A DNA stretch of 64,000 bases from Nepenthes gracilis (taxonomy: Eukaryota; Streptophyta; Magnoliopsida; Caryophyllales; Nepenthaceae), in contig BSYO01000023.1 in NCBI GenBank assembly GCA_033239525.1, positions 10,978,385 through 11,042,384 on the forward strand, written 5' to 3'. Numbering within the stretch: position 1 is the stretch's first letter; each line of letters opens with the position of its first letter. Made by a program: the position numbers and the translations under genes. The notes beneath the pieces were generated by a model. It was not told the origin of the DNA and did no database searches. It saw only the letters and a list, made by a program, of their open reading frames with translations. Shown here piece by piece: positions 46,561 to 57,777 of the stretch.

Positions 46561-46870
46561 ATACTCAATCAGGATGATTTTCCTCTTACCCTTTTGTGTT
46601 TTTTTTCGAAATAACGTCTGCTTAATGCATATATTGCTACTACAAATAAAATGAGATCATTATCTTGAAAAGAAATTTAAATTTTGGGTAAAATTTTATT
46701 ATTCTGATACGAAATTTATTGCAAAATGAAAGAGACAGTATTTGTTATTCTTAAGTTTTAAGAAATAAGCATTCACATTTATTAATAATGCTCTTCCACC
46801 AATCACCACCATCGAGGGCCGCCTCTGCCATCTACTGCCACTAGCTGTCATCATTGGTCACCACCGTTGA
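46561..46870. other. short AT-rich stretch, nothing recognised
   Basis: No feature supported. A small patch of CCACC-rich triplet-like sequence lies at 46800-46870. Confidence 0.4.
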
Positions 46871-48366
46871 ATGCCATAAATTATTATTCATATATTATTC
46901 TAATATATAATGTTTAATTTTTAATTATAAATATTAATATTATTAGTTAATTAATTTAAAAATAATTATATAACAAAATCTTTTAAAAAATTATTCTAAA
47001 AACAAGTTTGACCCCTAAAGGGCGCTTAATCAATGCTACTACGTATTTTGGATAGAATGTGTGTATTCGAGAAACACATTTAAGAAGTTTATATATGTTT
47101 CGAGCATATTTGTGACATTTTAAACGTAACCCTTCAGCGCTTATGCACAGTTTTAGAAGATCATTTGAACCTGAATCGTGCATAATGTGATGCTCTTACG
47201 TGCGTGAGAGCTTCAGCAACGTTTGATACAAGCATGATCAATGCACATAAACCAATTCAGTTATATAAGAAGAATAGATGCTATTTTCAACCATTTTTAG
47301 GTGAAACAAGAGAAGATGAGAAAGAAAGAGAAGATGAAAGAGAGAGAAAGAAAAAAATAGATTTTAAAGCTTTATTTTATCGGATCAAATATATTTATAG
47401 TTTAAGGCAAGTAATTCTAAACTTGATCTTTAATTTATTTCAAATTCCTTCTAGATTTGATTATGTTTCTTACTTTATGTGCATATATGTCAAATTTGAT
47501 CTCCTTACTTTGAATGTACGTACATGCATATAATTTTTATCAAAGTTTGGACATTTTATTTGGATTTTACAAAATATTTGAAGGTTTTATTCTATTTATA
47601 CAAAATAAGTAAATATTTAAAATATTATATTTATGTATATAAATATTTGTAAAATAAAAGTTATAAAATCGTGTATTTGGGATTTACATATGATAGTCCA
47701 GATATATACTTTGAATCAAATTTTATTTTGTTATTTGTTGGATATTTATACTTTTTTCACATGGTAAAAAGTTTTATATTTATACTTTTTAAAAATAAAA
47801 TAATATATTCAAATATTTTAATATATTTAGATAAATTAAAATATTATACTTATCATTTACGAATGATAAAAAATAGTATTTGACCCTATATATAGAGAAT
47901 AATATGTAGACAGTTTACCTACGGATATAAATAGTAATAATTTGGTCTAAAATTATCAAAAATACGTGTAACCCTTTCTTAAAATTAATCTTTTGAATCT
48001 TAATTCTCATATTTTAATATGTCTTAGATTTTTAAGATTTATACCTATATTTGATTGGATATTGAAATATTTAACCTTTGAGATTTGTAAATTTTGATTG
48101 ATATTAGAATTTTTGTGATTTTCATATTTTAAACTTTAAACGATTTCGTATATTTTAACTATTTAATATTTATATATAGATTATAAATTTCATAAACGAG
48201 ATCATATTTTGATATTTGTTAATTAGATATTTAATATATTTGAATATTGATACATTTAGATTTTGGCACTTGGCATTTGACATTTTGAATCATTTGAATT
48301 GTAGGATTTTTATTCATGTTTTATTGTATTTAACTCCTCCACTCCATTTTAATGGACATGTATTTC

Positions 48367-48379
48367 ATTATTATTATTA

Positions 48380-48438
<59 letters not shown>
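48367..48438. repeat. (TTA)n microsatellite
   Basis: About 24 TTA units with one interruption. It gives a poly-Leu/Tyr reading frame that is not a gene. Confidence 0.97.
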
Positions 48439-48442
<4 letters not shown>

Positions 48443-49128
48443 TTACTAAACTTTTGGCTCATTATTTTATATTAATTTTAATCTCTTTCATATTAGAGGT
48501 TATGAATTACTTATAAAAAGTTTAAATGATAACAATTTAAAAATTTTGCTTATATTTCTTTGTATTTGGATTTTAGATATTTAAGGGGCAATGCATATAT
48601 TATTGATAGAAGTTATATTATTTGTGAATTGTTTGGAATTCTTTTATTAGAAATGTAGTATTGTATGAGCTATACAGGATTGATATTATCATTATTTAAT
48701 ATTAGACTGTCATTTTTTCTTACAATTTGTGTTAGTTATGGCCAGCTTTTCGAGATCTAAATAGATAGTTTGGATTGGTCCTGTGTCCGCTATTATGCAT
48801 CGAGATTGCTATTAGCAGTTCGATTTTCGATCAAGTCCAACTCGATATTGTATATTTGGATTTAGGTTTGTTCTTTTATGATCAAGGGAATAATCTAATT
48901 AATTAATTATTAATTATTATCTTATTTCATTCTTTTGTTATTATCCAGTACTAACCAAACTTATTATCATTGTCTTGTGGCTAATTTGGTTAGTAAAGGA
49001 TGAGCTTTATGTGCCGTTGCTTCGTAAAATAGGGTGAGCTCTAGTTCAAATATAAAATTTGTTATGATATTATAGTTCTATGCCAAATACCTAATTTTTA
49101 AGTACTATAGAAATAATGTTATTATATA

Positions 49129-49133
49129 ACATT
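49129..49133 (+). repeat. 5' target duplication of the gypsy element
   Basis: ACATT precedes the 5' LTR start TGATGGATCT. The 3' LTR end at 58901 is followed by CCATT (58902-58906), a 4/5 match consistent with an old five-base target duplication. Confidence 0.7.
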
Positions 49134-49648
49134 TGATGGATCTGACACCAATCGGGCCAACTTAGAGTCCAACCTGTACCAAAAAAATGCCCGAAAAGTA
49201 GTAGTCCAACGGAAGCTCCGTGAAGCTCAACCCCCAAATCGACGCCACCTAAGGTGAAGCGACACCACGTGAGCCGCTAAAGCCTATCACAGGACAGGCC
49301 CACCAGTACGGCACAATCAACTCCCTCTCAGCCAACAAAATCTCAATGATTGCAACCACAAGGCGTTCCCATACGCTTGCAGAGAGACAACCTGCAAGTG
49401 ACGACGGCAAGCCTATCGTAATAAGAATCTTGACAGCTCAGTACACCAAGGACAAACACATACTATCGGCCACTCACAAGCACAGAATCAGATAGTCCAA
49501 TGAGGACTAATTAACGCCCTCTCTAAAAACCACCACAGATATCCTCCTAAAAATGGGGGAGAGAAAAAAAATACATGGAAAGAGGAAGAACTCCAAAGAC
49601 TAAGGTGAGGAGAAAGCATCTCCCTCTCGGGATCGATCATTGGGGATC

Positions 49649-52358
49649 TGTCACGAACCCGAACCAAGTAGGTCAATTTAAATAATTAATTATAATTTCT
49701 AAAATCTAAAATCGCAATTAATTTTTAAAGCCAATCATACCAAGTCCCAAAATTCGGGTGTGACAAACCAAATATACACTTAAAAAATTTAAAATCCATG
49801 GGACCATCGAACAATAACCGAGCAAAATAAATACGACCTATTTCTGACAATCATCGTGGGGAGATAATAATCCAACCTAAAAAAATCATAATCAAGCATA
49901 ACAAAATATTCAATTATTTCCAACATATAACAATAAGCCTATATCATATCCCCAATTCCATCATCCAAATCCATCAAATATCAATGCAAACCATAATAAA
50001 TGAAACTCACCAACTCTGGACGAATATCGACCGATCATGTCTCGCACTCCGTACTGCATCCGAACCTTTTACTCGAAGGGACAAAACGAGAAAAATGAGC
50101 CTAATGCCCACAAAGTATCATATTTAGTGAAAAGTCGATAAATCGGAGAGAATGTCAAATGGGTGAAAAATCCAATCAAATTCCAAGATAAATCCAAATC
50201 GCCGATAAAACAAATCCAACTAAAATCCAAGATCCAATTTTCAAAATTCAATGGTAGTCTCGTACCCAAATCAAATATCTAAATCCAAACAAATGTCCAA
50301 ATTTCCAAAATAGTCCTCGTCGGGACGTATATATATATATATATATATAACAAAAACATAGGTGATCCGAACCAATTCCAAAACCGATGTCGATCGGAGT
50401 CCAAATCCGAGTCCGATTTCAAATCCAAATCAAATCCAATGCCCGATCGCCTTGTGATCCGAGGCGAATCCGATAATGGATCCGAGTCCAAATCAATTCC
50501 GAGTCCAAGTCCAAGTCCAAATCAGGTCCAAATCCAAATCAAGTCCAATGCCCGATCAGTTGTGATCCGGGGCGAATCCGTAGCTTTGATGATCCAATAG
50601 CGTGCGCAGACACCAAGAAGACTGCATGACGGATGTTCCAAGGTTCGGATCAAAACATATAATCAAAATTGTTATGACGAGACATACGAGGCCCAATTAA
50701 AGGCAAAATCGGCGAATCTTAAATCCAAGTCCAAAATCCATATCCAAATCAAAATCCAATACCAATTAATGCAAAAATACAAATTATGCACCAAAGTTGG
50801 GTTCTCATTATTTAAAAGCCTAGTTTGAGGAAGGGTTCACATAATCCCAGAACCTTAAGGCCAAAATCCATGTATTGTATACCCATAGATAAGGTTCTTT
50901 TATGTTTTTTGCACCCATGACTTTGGGTGCGTTCATCAAGTTTGTCGGATATATTAGGACGTCCGAATATATTTAAAAGGTCCAAGTCAAATTATCCAAT
51001 GGGAATGGTCATTTCTCCAAAGCTTTCTGCCGGCGAAAGGGATTTCCAAATAACAAATAATCTCAAGTGAAGGGTCTTTAATCAAATAATCCAAATCCAA
51101 ATGTAGTGATTTCATTAACCCGGCACGTGCATGTGAAAATGCACTACTAATGCAAATTTCGTGTATATTTTCATTATGAATCTTGATATAAATATACATC
51201 GAGTCCAATAAATTATTAGGGAGGAAAAATATCAAATTCTCCAAAATCATAAAACCTACCCAACAATCTCTAAAACATCCAATGAATTACACACGCACGT
51301 CCAAAATAAATAATTCGAGATATAAAAATACATGCGTGTTAGTAAAAATCCAAACAAGATCCAAAATATATCGGAATTAAATTAGGCAAAGGGGGTTTAT
51401 GATATCTTTGCTCGGGCGCCATCTTGCAGATCCGAAGAAAGGATGTCGAAACACCCGACGGCACCATTTCTCTCTGCCGTCCCGCGGCCCGCACGCTGCC
51501 CATATCTCCTCTCTTTCTCTCTCTTCGTGCGCGTCTCACCGCCGCTGCCACACGCCGCTGTGTGCCGCCTCGAACGGCCGTCGTCCGGCCACCACCGGCC
51601 TCACCCAGCCACTGTCGGCGCCGTAAACGGCCGCCGTTTCACTTCGCCTCGCCCGATTTCTCTTCGTCGAACCCACACCGAGCTCACGAACGCTCAGCCG
51701 ACGCCACCGCAGCTCCTCCCACGGCCACCAGCAACGGCCGTCGACCACCAATCGCTGCCGATTTCCTGCATCGCCGCCGACCAAGGCCGTCGACGTCCTC
51801 GACGATTTCCTCTTCCTCGTGCGATTTCTGTTCGCAACACCACCGATCAAATTACCGCACCCACCAATGACCACCACCGGCACCGTGCCGTCCTCGCCGC
51901 ACGCCGCCGTCGTCGGCAGTCATCGAACGGCCGCCTCTCCCTTCTCCTTCTCTCCTCCACCGCACGCCAGCAGAAACCCTAACTCCCTCTCTCACCCGAT
52001 TTCTCTCTCCCCGATCCCCATTCCAATCCTATCCCTATTTATTTATTTTTATTTCTTTTTCTTTTTCTTTCTTTCCATCCTTATCTCCTTCATTTTCTTT
52101 TCTCTTTTCCAATTATATATATATAATAACATTATTATTATATATATATATATAATATTTATATATATTATATATATATTCCATTTTAAATTTTCTTTTG
52201 ATCCAAAATTCAAAACGATATTTGGGCAACACCGGCCCAAACCAACCTACAAATATCCTCCAAAAATTTTTCAATATTTAATAAATTTTATCACGTCCAA
52301 TTTGCCCAAAATTATAATTAATATTAAATTAATCCGAACAAGGATCCAAGATATTACA
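49649..52358 (-). mobile_element. nested solo LTR, 2710 bp, chromovirus-type
   Basis: The insert begins TGTCACGAACCCGAACC and ends AGATATTACA, and GGATC occurs on both sides (49644-49648 and 52359-52363) but only once in the undisturbed 3' LTR (GGGGATCCTTC at 58311). TG...CA ends with a five-base duplication and no internal coding region identify a solo LTR. The reverse complement ends GGTTCGGGTTCGTGACA, like long Tekay/Del-type LTRs. Read on the minus strand, it carries an ATAAATAAATAGG box near 52040 followed by a purine-rich leader and a GC-rich segment. I infer minus orientation from these features. Confidence 0.88.
51400..51990. other. GC-rich segment inside the solo LTR
   Basis: This ~590-bp block is rich in CCG/CGCC repeats, in contrast to the AT-rich flanks, and supports overlapping frames of 115-179 codons on both strands. 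None has domain-like sequence; they are Arg/Pro/Ser/Ala-rich artefacts of composition. In minus orientation it lies downstream of the putative TATA box, so it would be transcribed leader of the LTR. Confidence 0.6.
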
Positions 52359-52919
52359 GGATCCTTCTACTGAAGAATATTTGATGATTCGACAACCTAC
52401 ACACCATTCGAGTAATAGGTCCCATCATTAGGAAGCTAGACGACCGAACAATGGATCTCTCTCTGGCATACTCAAACTATCGCATTCTTCCCTTCTAAGC
52501 CACTCACTCACCCAAGCGTACTTCAAAGTTGCTCCTTATCCAAGCGCACTCATTAAAACTCAATCTTATATCTCTCAAAGTAGCTTCCTAGTTGAGCACA
52601 CCTCTTTTTTTAAGTCGTTACCTAACCGGGTGCACCCTATGGAGCACAACACTCCATCTCTCAATCAATCCCATTGTACATGCATCTACACATTACATTC
52701 CTCACATTTATCTATCTAGCTAATAAAAATTTCTAACTTGAATATTGGATGATAAGTCGAAAAGTAAATTTCGCCGTCTTCTAACCTCTTATTTGTTAAT
52801 TATGGTATACAAGATCCTGATTCGAAATAATGAAGATTGGACATACTTCAATTCGACCTACAGGATGAGTTCAAGCGGCTCCCTAATTCATTCAATAACT
52901 CAAATTTAAGAAGATATCA

Positions 52920-52937
52920 TTGACGCCATTTGTGAAA
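52920..52937 (+). other. primer-binding site of the gypsy element
   Basis: TTGACGCCATTTGTGAAA follows the 5' LTR terminus TATCA directly. It resembles the TTGGCGCCATCTGTGGGAA junction widely found after the 5' LTR of plant Tat-type gypsy elements, with mutations. Confidence 0.75.
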
Positions 52938-52979
52938 AATGATTAAGAAGTCTAACCACATTATCCATGAAAACAAATA

Positions 52980-54160
52980 TGGTCAATACCCGAACTCAAG
53001 CCTACATACTGACCAGAGATATCATCTCACGGGAAATGGACGACCGGCCCCTGGAGTGCCGATGCTCCCACCCTGATGGACACCATGCCCAAGCTGCTCC
53101 AAACCCTATATACTCGTCTAGATGAGCAGTACTTGAGGGCTCCTTTCTCCCTTTCCCTGACTTCGACATCCAAGAGGAGTAGCTAGAGGAAAAGACAACT
53201 TATCAAGAAGATTTAATAGTCTGGCGACCTCAAGGCCCAAGCAACTTCAAGTGATAGGCCCTGGACAAGGCTAGGGGACCGACTAGGTCTCAAAACATGA
53301 GACAGAAGCCTGAAGTGGTAGAATCGATGCTACTTCTGGGATGACAGGAGGTCTATAGCCCGAGAAGAAGCTTCCTATAATACCTGACCAAGGAGGGCCC
53401 ATAACTGCTTAATCCGGTAAATATTTTTGGACCATTCGAAGGAGAGGATGAGGAAGATCAAGCAACGGGTATTTAGAGGAAGCCCCGATAGACACTCTAC
53501 TGATCTGAGGAGGTTACTATTCTTGAGAAAGATTTTAACGCAATCCTTCCCTTACAAGATTAAGAGACGAAACCTGGAGCTCTGCAATAGAAGTTCCGAT
53601 CTAATGGGCCATTTAGATCACTTTCGCACTTTACTGAGTTTCCGGGATACTGACAACACCAAGCCCATAAAAGAGATAGCAGGTTGGGACACCCTCGACG
53701 GTAGTAGAATCCTCAAGAACCCCTTGCATGCGATGTTTCACACTAGAAGACGCTATCCAAGTGCCAAACAGGGCACACCCTAGTATCCATGGGTCGCACG
53801 TTAGCAGAAAAAACCCCGTATTCAAGACCATACAACAGGGTTACCATCTGGCTGATATTGATGGAGGACGCTGCGTGAACCATAAAGAAATGAGAAAACT
53901 ACTAAGTCCACGACCACACTCCACATCATCTGCACGCAGAGCTACAAACCCCGCAAACACCATGGCCTTTCGTATAGTGGGGGCTTTGCTTAGTCAAGCC
54001 ATTCCCTACTGGCATGGATCCAAAAGCAGAATGCCATCGAATTCGCTCAGCAGAGCATCACATACAGATTTAGAATTTTCGAAGCCATCATCGCCAACAA
54101 CAAAACCTCATTTGCTGGTTAACGCATTACCTAGAACCGTCCGAGTTGGGGAGTGCGGCT
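52980..54160 (+). pseudogene. gypsy gag relic
   Basis: After the primer-binding site the plus strand reads NTRTQAYILTRDIISREM, a gag start-like segment. A central gag relic follows with LTQSFPYKIKRRNLELCN then LMGHLDHFRTLLSFRDTDN (53540-53650), matching the PF..I...P.KFK.P.L..YDGT.DP.DHL..FRTLM pattern of plant gypsy gag. Frames change repeatedly and stops are frequent. No zinc knuckle or protease was recognised before the integrase tail. Confidence 0.7.
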
Positions 54161-54309
54161 AGTTCACACTTCCACCGCCCATTAGCAAGCTAGCGGGAAA
54201 GTGGATCAACAATCCAAGCGCTACCGCACGAGTTCAAGATGAAGCTAAAGGACACATGGGGCCTCTGGATAGACAAACCACCTTCCGTGTTTAGTCCCGC
54301 CGTACGACA

Positions 54310-54775
54310 TTGAGGAAACCTAATCGTGACACGCCCTTCAGTTTATGCTGTGGAGCTGAAGCGAGCCACCACGGTGAAGATTAATCTGCTCGACCTCGAA
54401 TCCAAGAGTTTCAACCCACCAAGTAATTTGCAACAACTCAGGAAGCATCATGGCCCGTTTAAAGAAGCCCAAGACTCAGCAACGCTACGTGCGGTGGCTT
54501 CTCAATAGTAAATCGCTCGGTGCTACGACTTGAAGGTGAAATCACGCAAATTCAAGGTGGGAATCCTAGTTCAACAAAGCATAGAGGCAACCGACAAAAT
54601 TGCCGACAAGAACAAGTTACCTCCCACTTGGGGAAAGCTATTCGTAGTCTCAACAATCCTCCACAGTAAGGCATACAAACTACCACCTAGAACAAAAAGA
54701 CTGGCCCCGAGAGAGTGGAATGCCACCCACGTCCAAAAGCATTATCCACGAACCACCGCTAAGTGCAAGTAAGTT
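54310..54775 (+). pseudogene. gypsy integrase C-terminal tail relic
   Basis: In a single frame the sequence runs TRPSVYAVELKRATTVKIN, NLLDLESKSFNPPSN and AVASQ. Two adjacent stops (TAG TAA, at about 54506-54511) follow, then IARCYDLKVKSRKFKVGI, DKNKLPPTWGK and a final REWNATHVQKHYP. This is the conserved tail of plant gypsy integrases (RxYDxKVKxRxFKVGDLVLR, GKLxPxWxGPY, PRTWNAxHLRKYYP). The catalytic core that should precede it is absent. Confidence 0.85.
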
Positions 54776-54904
54776 AAGTGCATTCATGCGAATTGTTTGA
54801 ATGTCATAAATATATTTAATTTAATAAAATAATTATCTACTTCATTTATTATGTCAATCATCTAAATGCCTGTGTGATTACATTAATTCAAGGTCTAGAT
54901 TGCT

Positions 54905-55110
54905 CCTCAATCGGGTGAATTCCTTCACTTGTAGGACGATCGACTATAGCCCTATCAAAATCTCAGTTTTGATAACCGAGCGGCACAAGTGAAGTCGAAC
55001 CCTAAACCTCGATTCCAACAACCGAGCGGCCCAGATGAGGTCGAAAATTAATGCCCTAGGAGCTTGCAAATTAAAATTGGACCTACTCACCAGGCAGCCA
55101 TAAAAATCTT
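54905..55110 (+). repeat. short direct repeats after the integrase tail
   Basis: AACCGAGCGGCNCANNTGANGTCGA occurs twice (54977 and 55020), about 43 bp apart, in the non-coding region after pol. Such GAGCGGC-type repeats are common in this region of Tat elements. Confidence 0.6.
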
Positions 55111-55845
55111 AGAGGGCTTTTCAACATGTGTGTGATAACTCCCTTCTATGGGGACGACCACCATCAGTCAACAATGGTCGACAGATTAGGATCAGATGTA
55201 CAAAGTTGACGACATCCACTAACAAGACTGAGCACCGATATCCCGTGCAAGCGATGACCTAGGCTATGTTAGGTCTCAGCGACTGTGGCAATCATACCCA
55301 GTCAGCCACAATAAGGCTCACCAACAGACATGCTACAATGTCCTCCCACAGGAAATAACACCGCACCAAAAAACTGAAGCGCTACAACTTCCTTTCCTAG
55401 AAACGAGCACAACCAGGCAAAGGCATCCACCAAAACATGACAATAGTAATAACGCTTAGTCGATAAACAAAACAAATGTTAGACAAAGACAAATTGACAT
55501 ATGCACAAAGACGTCAACAATAATGATTAAAATGATCTAAATGATTTATTAAAGATTCAAAATGTACATCAAAAGGCATTTGTCTACTTCAAAGATATAA
55601 AATGCTACCTATGCCTATCACCTGAGCGAGCAACGATCCTATGGTGGGGGCCTGCAGTGTACATGGCATAGGCCCCCCTCCTATCTCCAGAAAGTCCACC
55701 AGATCAGCTCGGCTTTAAACTCCAGCAATCTTGGGATCGAGGAAACCAACTAGGAAGCTTAGAACTACCAAGGCGGCAATATGCCTATTGAAACATTGCC
55801 TTGAAACCTCTCATCCATCATGTAGCTGACTTCATTTGGACAAAA

Positions 55846-56295
55846 TCAAGACCTCAGCTCTCCTTCAACTTGAACATACTTCCCCCGAAGATCAGCGAAG
55901 TGCTGCTTAGTCTCCCAAACTGGGTTTCCCCTTATCAAGCTTAGGTTTCCCCCACTGATTTTAAATTTTGCGTAGGGAGTGAAGGAGACCCAGTCAACCT
56001 CTTTATTGAGCCAAAAGATCACTTCCACAAATCGGACATTTGGATGGAGGTGAGCCACAAGTATTTCCAATGCCCTCAAGATCTCACACAACTCCGTCAT
56101 GAAAGGTATTCGATGATCATCTTTCAAATGTTCCTCGTAGATGGTTATACAACCCTGACGAGGAGAACAAGCCTCATCATCAATGCTAGGCACTGCATAT
56201 CGGACATTGCTTGGAATATGGTACCTACTATACAAAAACAAAATCGCTCTCTCGATGATAATGAATGGAATATCAGTAACGCCCCTAGGAGCCAT
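55846..56295 (-). CDS. antisense ORF, Transposase_28-like (putative gypsy type transposon) domain
   Basis: An uninterrupted 149-codon frame on the strand opposite to gag-pol. It begins MAPRGVTDIPFII and contains IYEEHLKDDHRIPFMTELCE, EILVAHLHPNVRFVEVIFWL and EVDWVSFTPYAKF. It ends with GNPVWETKQHFADLRGKYV. The spacing matches the plant domain catalogued as a putative gypsy-type transposon (Transposase_28): CxYExxFxxGxRxPxxPFxxxVLxxxxxxxxQLxPNxxR, then W/Y-F, then KGWKxxFFFV. In Tat-lineage elements this antisense ORF lies between pol and the 3' LTR, as here; its function is unknown. The expected C-terminal coiled coil is not continuous with it, so it is probably truncated. It is the best-preserved coding frame in the element. 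Confidence 0.6.
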   Translation of the reverse strand: MAPRGVTDIPFIIIERAILFLYSRYHIPSNVRYAVPSIDDEACSPRQGCITIYEEHLKDDHRIPFMTELCEILRALEILVAHLHPNVRFVEVIFWLNKEVDWVSFTPYAKFKISGGNLSLIRGNPVWETKQHFADLRGKYVQVEGELRS

Positions 56296-57524
56296 TCGTG
56301 ATGCAGTGCAAGCTAGAGACGATGGTGAATTAGAGTAGAGATATTCTAAGAATGAAGAGATGTAAAAATAATTGGAGGTCAGCGCTTAAGTAGCAAACAC
56401 CACGGCCCAACTACGACGTCGTTTGAGGATATCAAAGAGGCGCATCTCTATAATGACCGCGACATATGCCCACGTCGCAAAATGCCACAGCACAATAGTT
56501 TGTTGGGTTAGTCATGTCGATTGACTTTTCACCTCCCTGCGCAGCACACTAACAGCCCTATGGCCCATAGGCCTAGAACGGCGAGTCGAAGGCATAGCAA
56601 GGGTAATCATCCCCTAAAACACCTCTTTTTCTAACATGATGGAAAACTGGCGATGTGCAACCTTAAAAGACCCGAGACATGATCGATGGGTATGCATCCC
56701 GCCAAGTCTCTGAGACCCATTATTACAGTCGAATTGTCAGAAGATCGAGTTGTCAGTAATGTAAATTTTCAAACTGTTAAAAATTGCTCAAGAGAAATTA
56801 GTATTTAAACGATTCATCTATTCACATCATGCAAGAATATTGGAGCCATGTAATATAAAGACAAATAATGCTCGATAATTCTATTTATTAATTCCTTTTA
56901 TAGCGTATAACAAACTTGTAACAACTCACGTACAACTAGAAAGGAAATAAAAATATAAATGATACATTGAGAAATGACCTGACTGTGACCATTCGACCAA
57001 TCTCTATGACAGATGATTGCAAGAGACAAGCATCCTTATTGACCACCCTATTACGAGGTTGATACAACAGGAAGAGAATGAAAAACTTTCCCTACAAGAG
57101 CAAAGTATACTACTGCTGCATTTCACCTGGGAGGCAACTTCCAAAAATCGTTTGTCATGGCCCATCGAAGTCTCCGAGGTTGTGAGTCTCCAGAAGACCC
57201 AACATGGCGACAGAGGCTAGAGGCCGGCGTGGATGCAAAAAAAAAAGAGAAGAGAATCTCCTCACCCAACACAAGGTAGGGTAGCCCTTCACCTAGCAGA
57301 GGACAACCCGACACCGGTTGGGAGAAGAGGAGGTCGACCCCGAAACCCATGCCTCATTCCGTACAACATGAGGATAGTTTGGGCTAAACCCAAAAGAGGA
57401 TAACCAAGGCAAACTTTAGATGTATCCTCGGGCATCAGTTTCAAATATTAGAGAAGAACTCCCGTAAATCCCAGCTAGTAGTTGCGTAGGTTTCGTGCCA
57501 ACTTTGAGGCATAAAAAGCCCCTC

Positions 57525-57532
57525 TATTTATA
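57525..57532 (-). promoter_or_regulatory. candidate TATA box for the antisense ORF
   Basis: On the minus strand, GACTATAAATAGAGGGGC contains a consensus plant TATA box. It lies inside the element, not in an LTR, about 1.2 kb upstream of the antisense ORF start. A separate internal promoter for this ORF is plausible but not proven. Confidence 0.4.
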
Positions 57533-57767
57533 GTCAGGGTAAGGGATCAAATATTAAACCGAGGAGATCGTGTTAACACCAGAATATCACTTTCGACAGA
57601 GAATTGCCAGCTGCAAAGAATCAAATTGGTACCAAATCTTGCCAAACTGAGTAAGAGTTGCAGAGCACCTTCGAAACGAGCATGCCTGAGAAGGGAAAGC
57701 GCACAAATTTGCAAGCGATATACTATCAGAACGTGTCGGGAGTTAAATTTTTTAATCCTCCCAATAT

Positions 57768-57777
57768 AGAAGGCTAG
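57768..57777 (+). other. polypurine motif before the 3' LTR
   Basis: AGAAGGCTAG abuts the 3' LTR start TGATGG. The same AGGCTAG-TGAT junction occurs at 2943-2954 in the left gypsy element. Confidence 0.65.

Larger units (their letters stand above)
46880..49133 (+). mobile_element. long LTR relic, copy C
   Basis: It has the same order of marks as copies A and B. There is a CTACTACGTATTTTGGATAGAATG word (47035; compare GTGCGTATTTTAGATAGAATG in B), repeated TTCGAGCATAT-type words, and TTATATAAGAAG as a promoter box (47261). A purine-rich leader GAGAAAGAAAGAGAAGATGAAAG (47310-47345) and a long AT-rich tail follow. A TTTGGCTCATT motif at 48450 also occurs in the fragment ending at 9088. It is more diverged than A and B and is cut at 49133 by insertion of the gypsy element. 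Confidence 0.5.
49134..52919 (+). repeat. 5' LTR of the gypsy element, split by a solo LTR
   Basis: Segments 49134-49648 and 52364-52919 together align with the 3' LTR at 57778-58901. Shared runs include GGCCAAC, CACTCACAAGCACA, CATACTCAAACTATCGCATTC and CTCCCTAATTCATTCA. The LTR is about 1071 bp without the insertion, starts TGATGGATCT and ends GATATCA. Confidence 0.92.

Noticed and set aside
48216..48449. 77-codon frame ending in poly-Leu
   Set aside because: Created by the (TTA)n microsatellite.
51424..51982. Overlapping 115-179 codon frames as coding genes
   Set aside because: They arise from CCG-rich composition inside a solo LTR; frames exist on both strands and show no domain.
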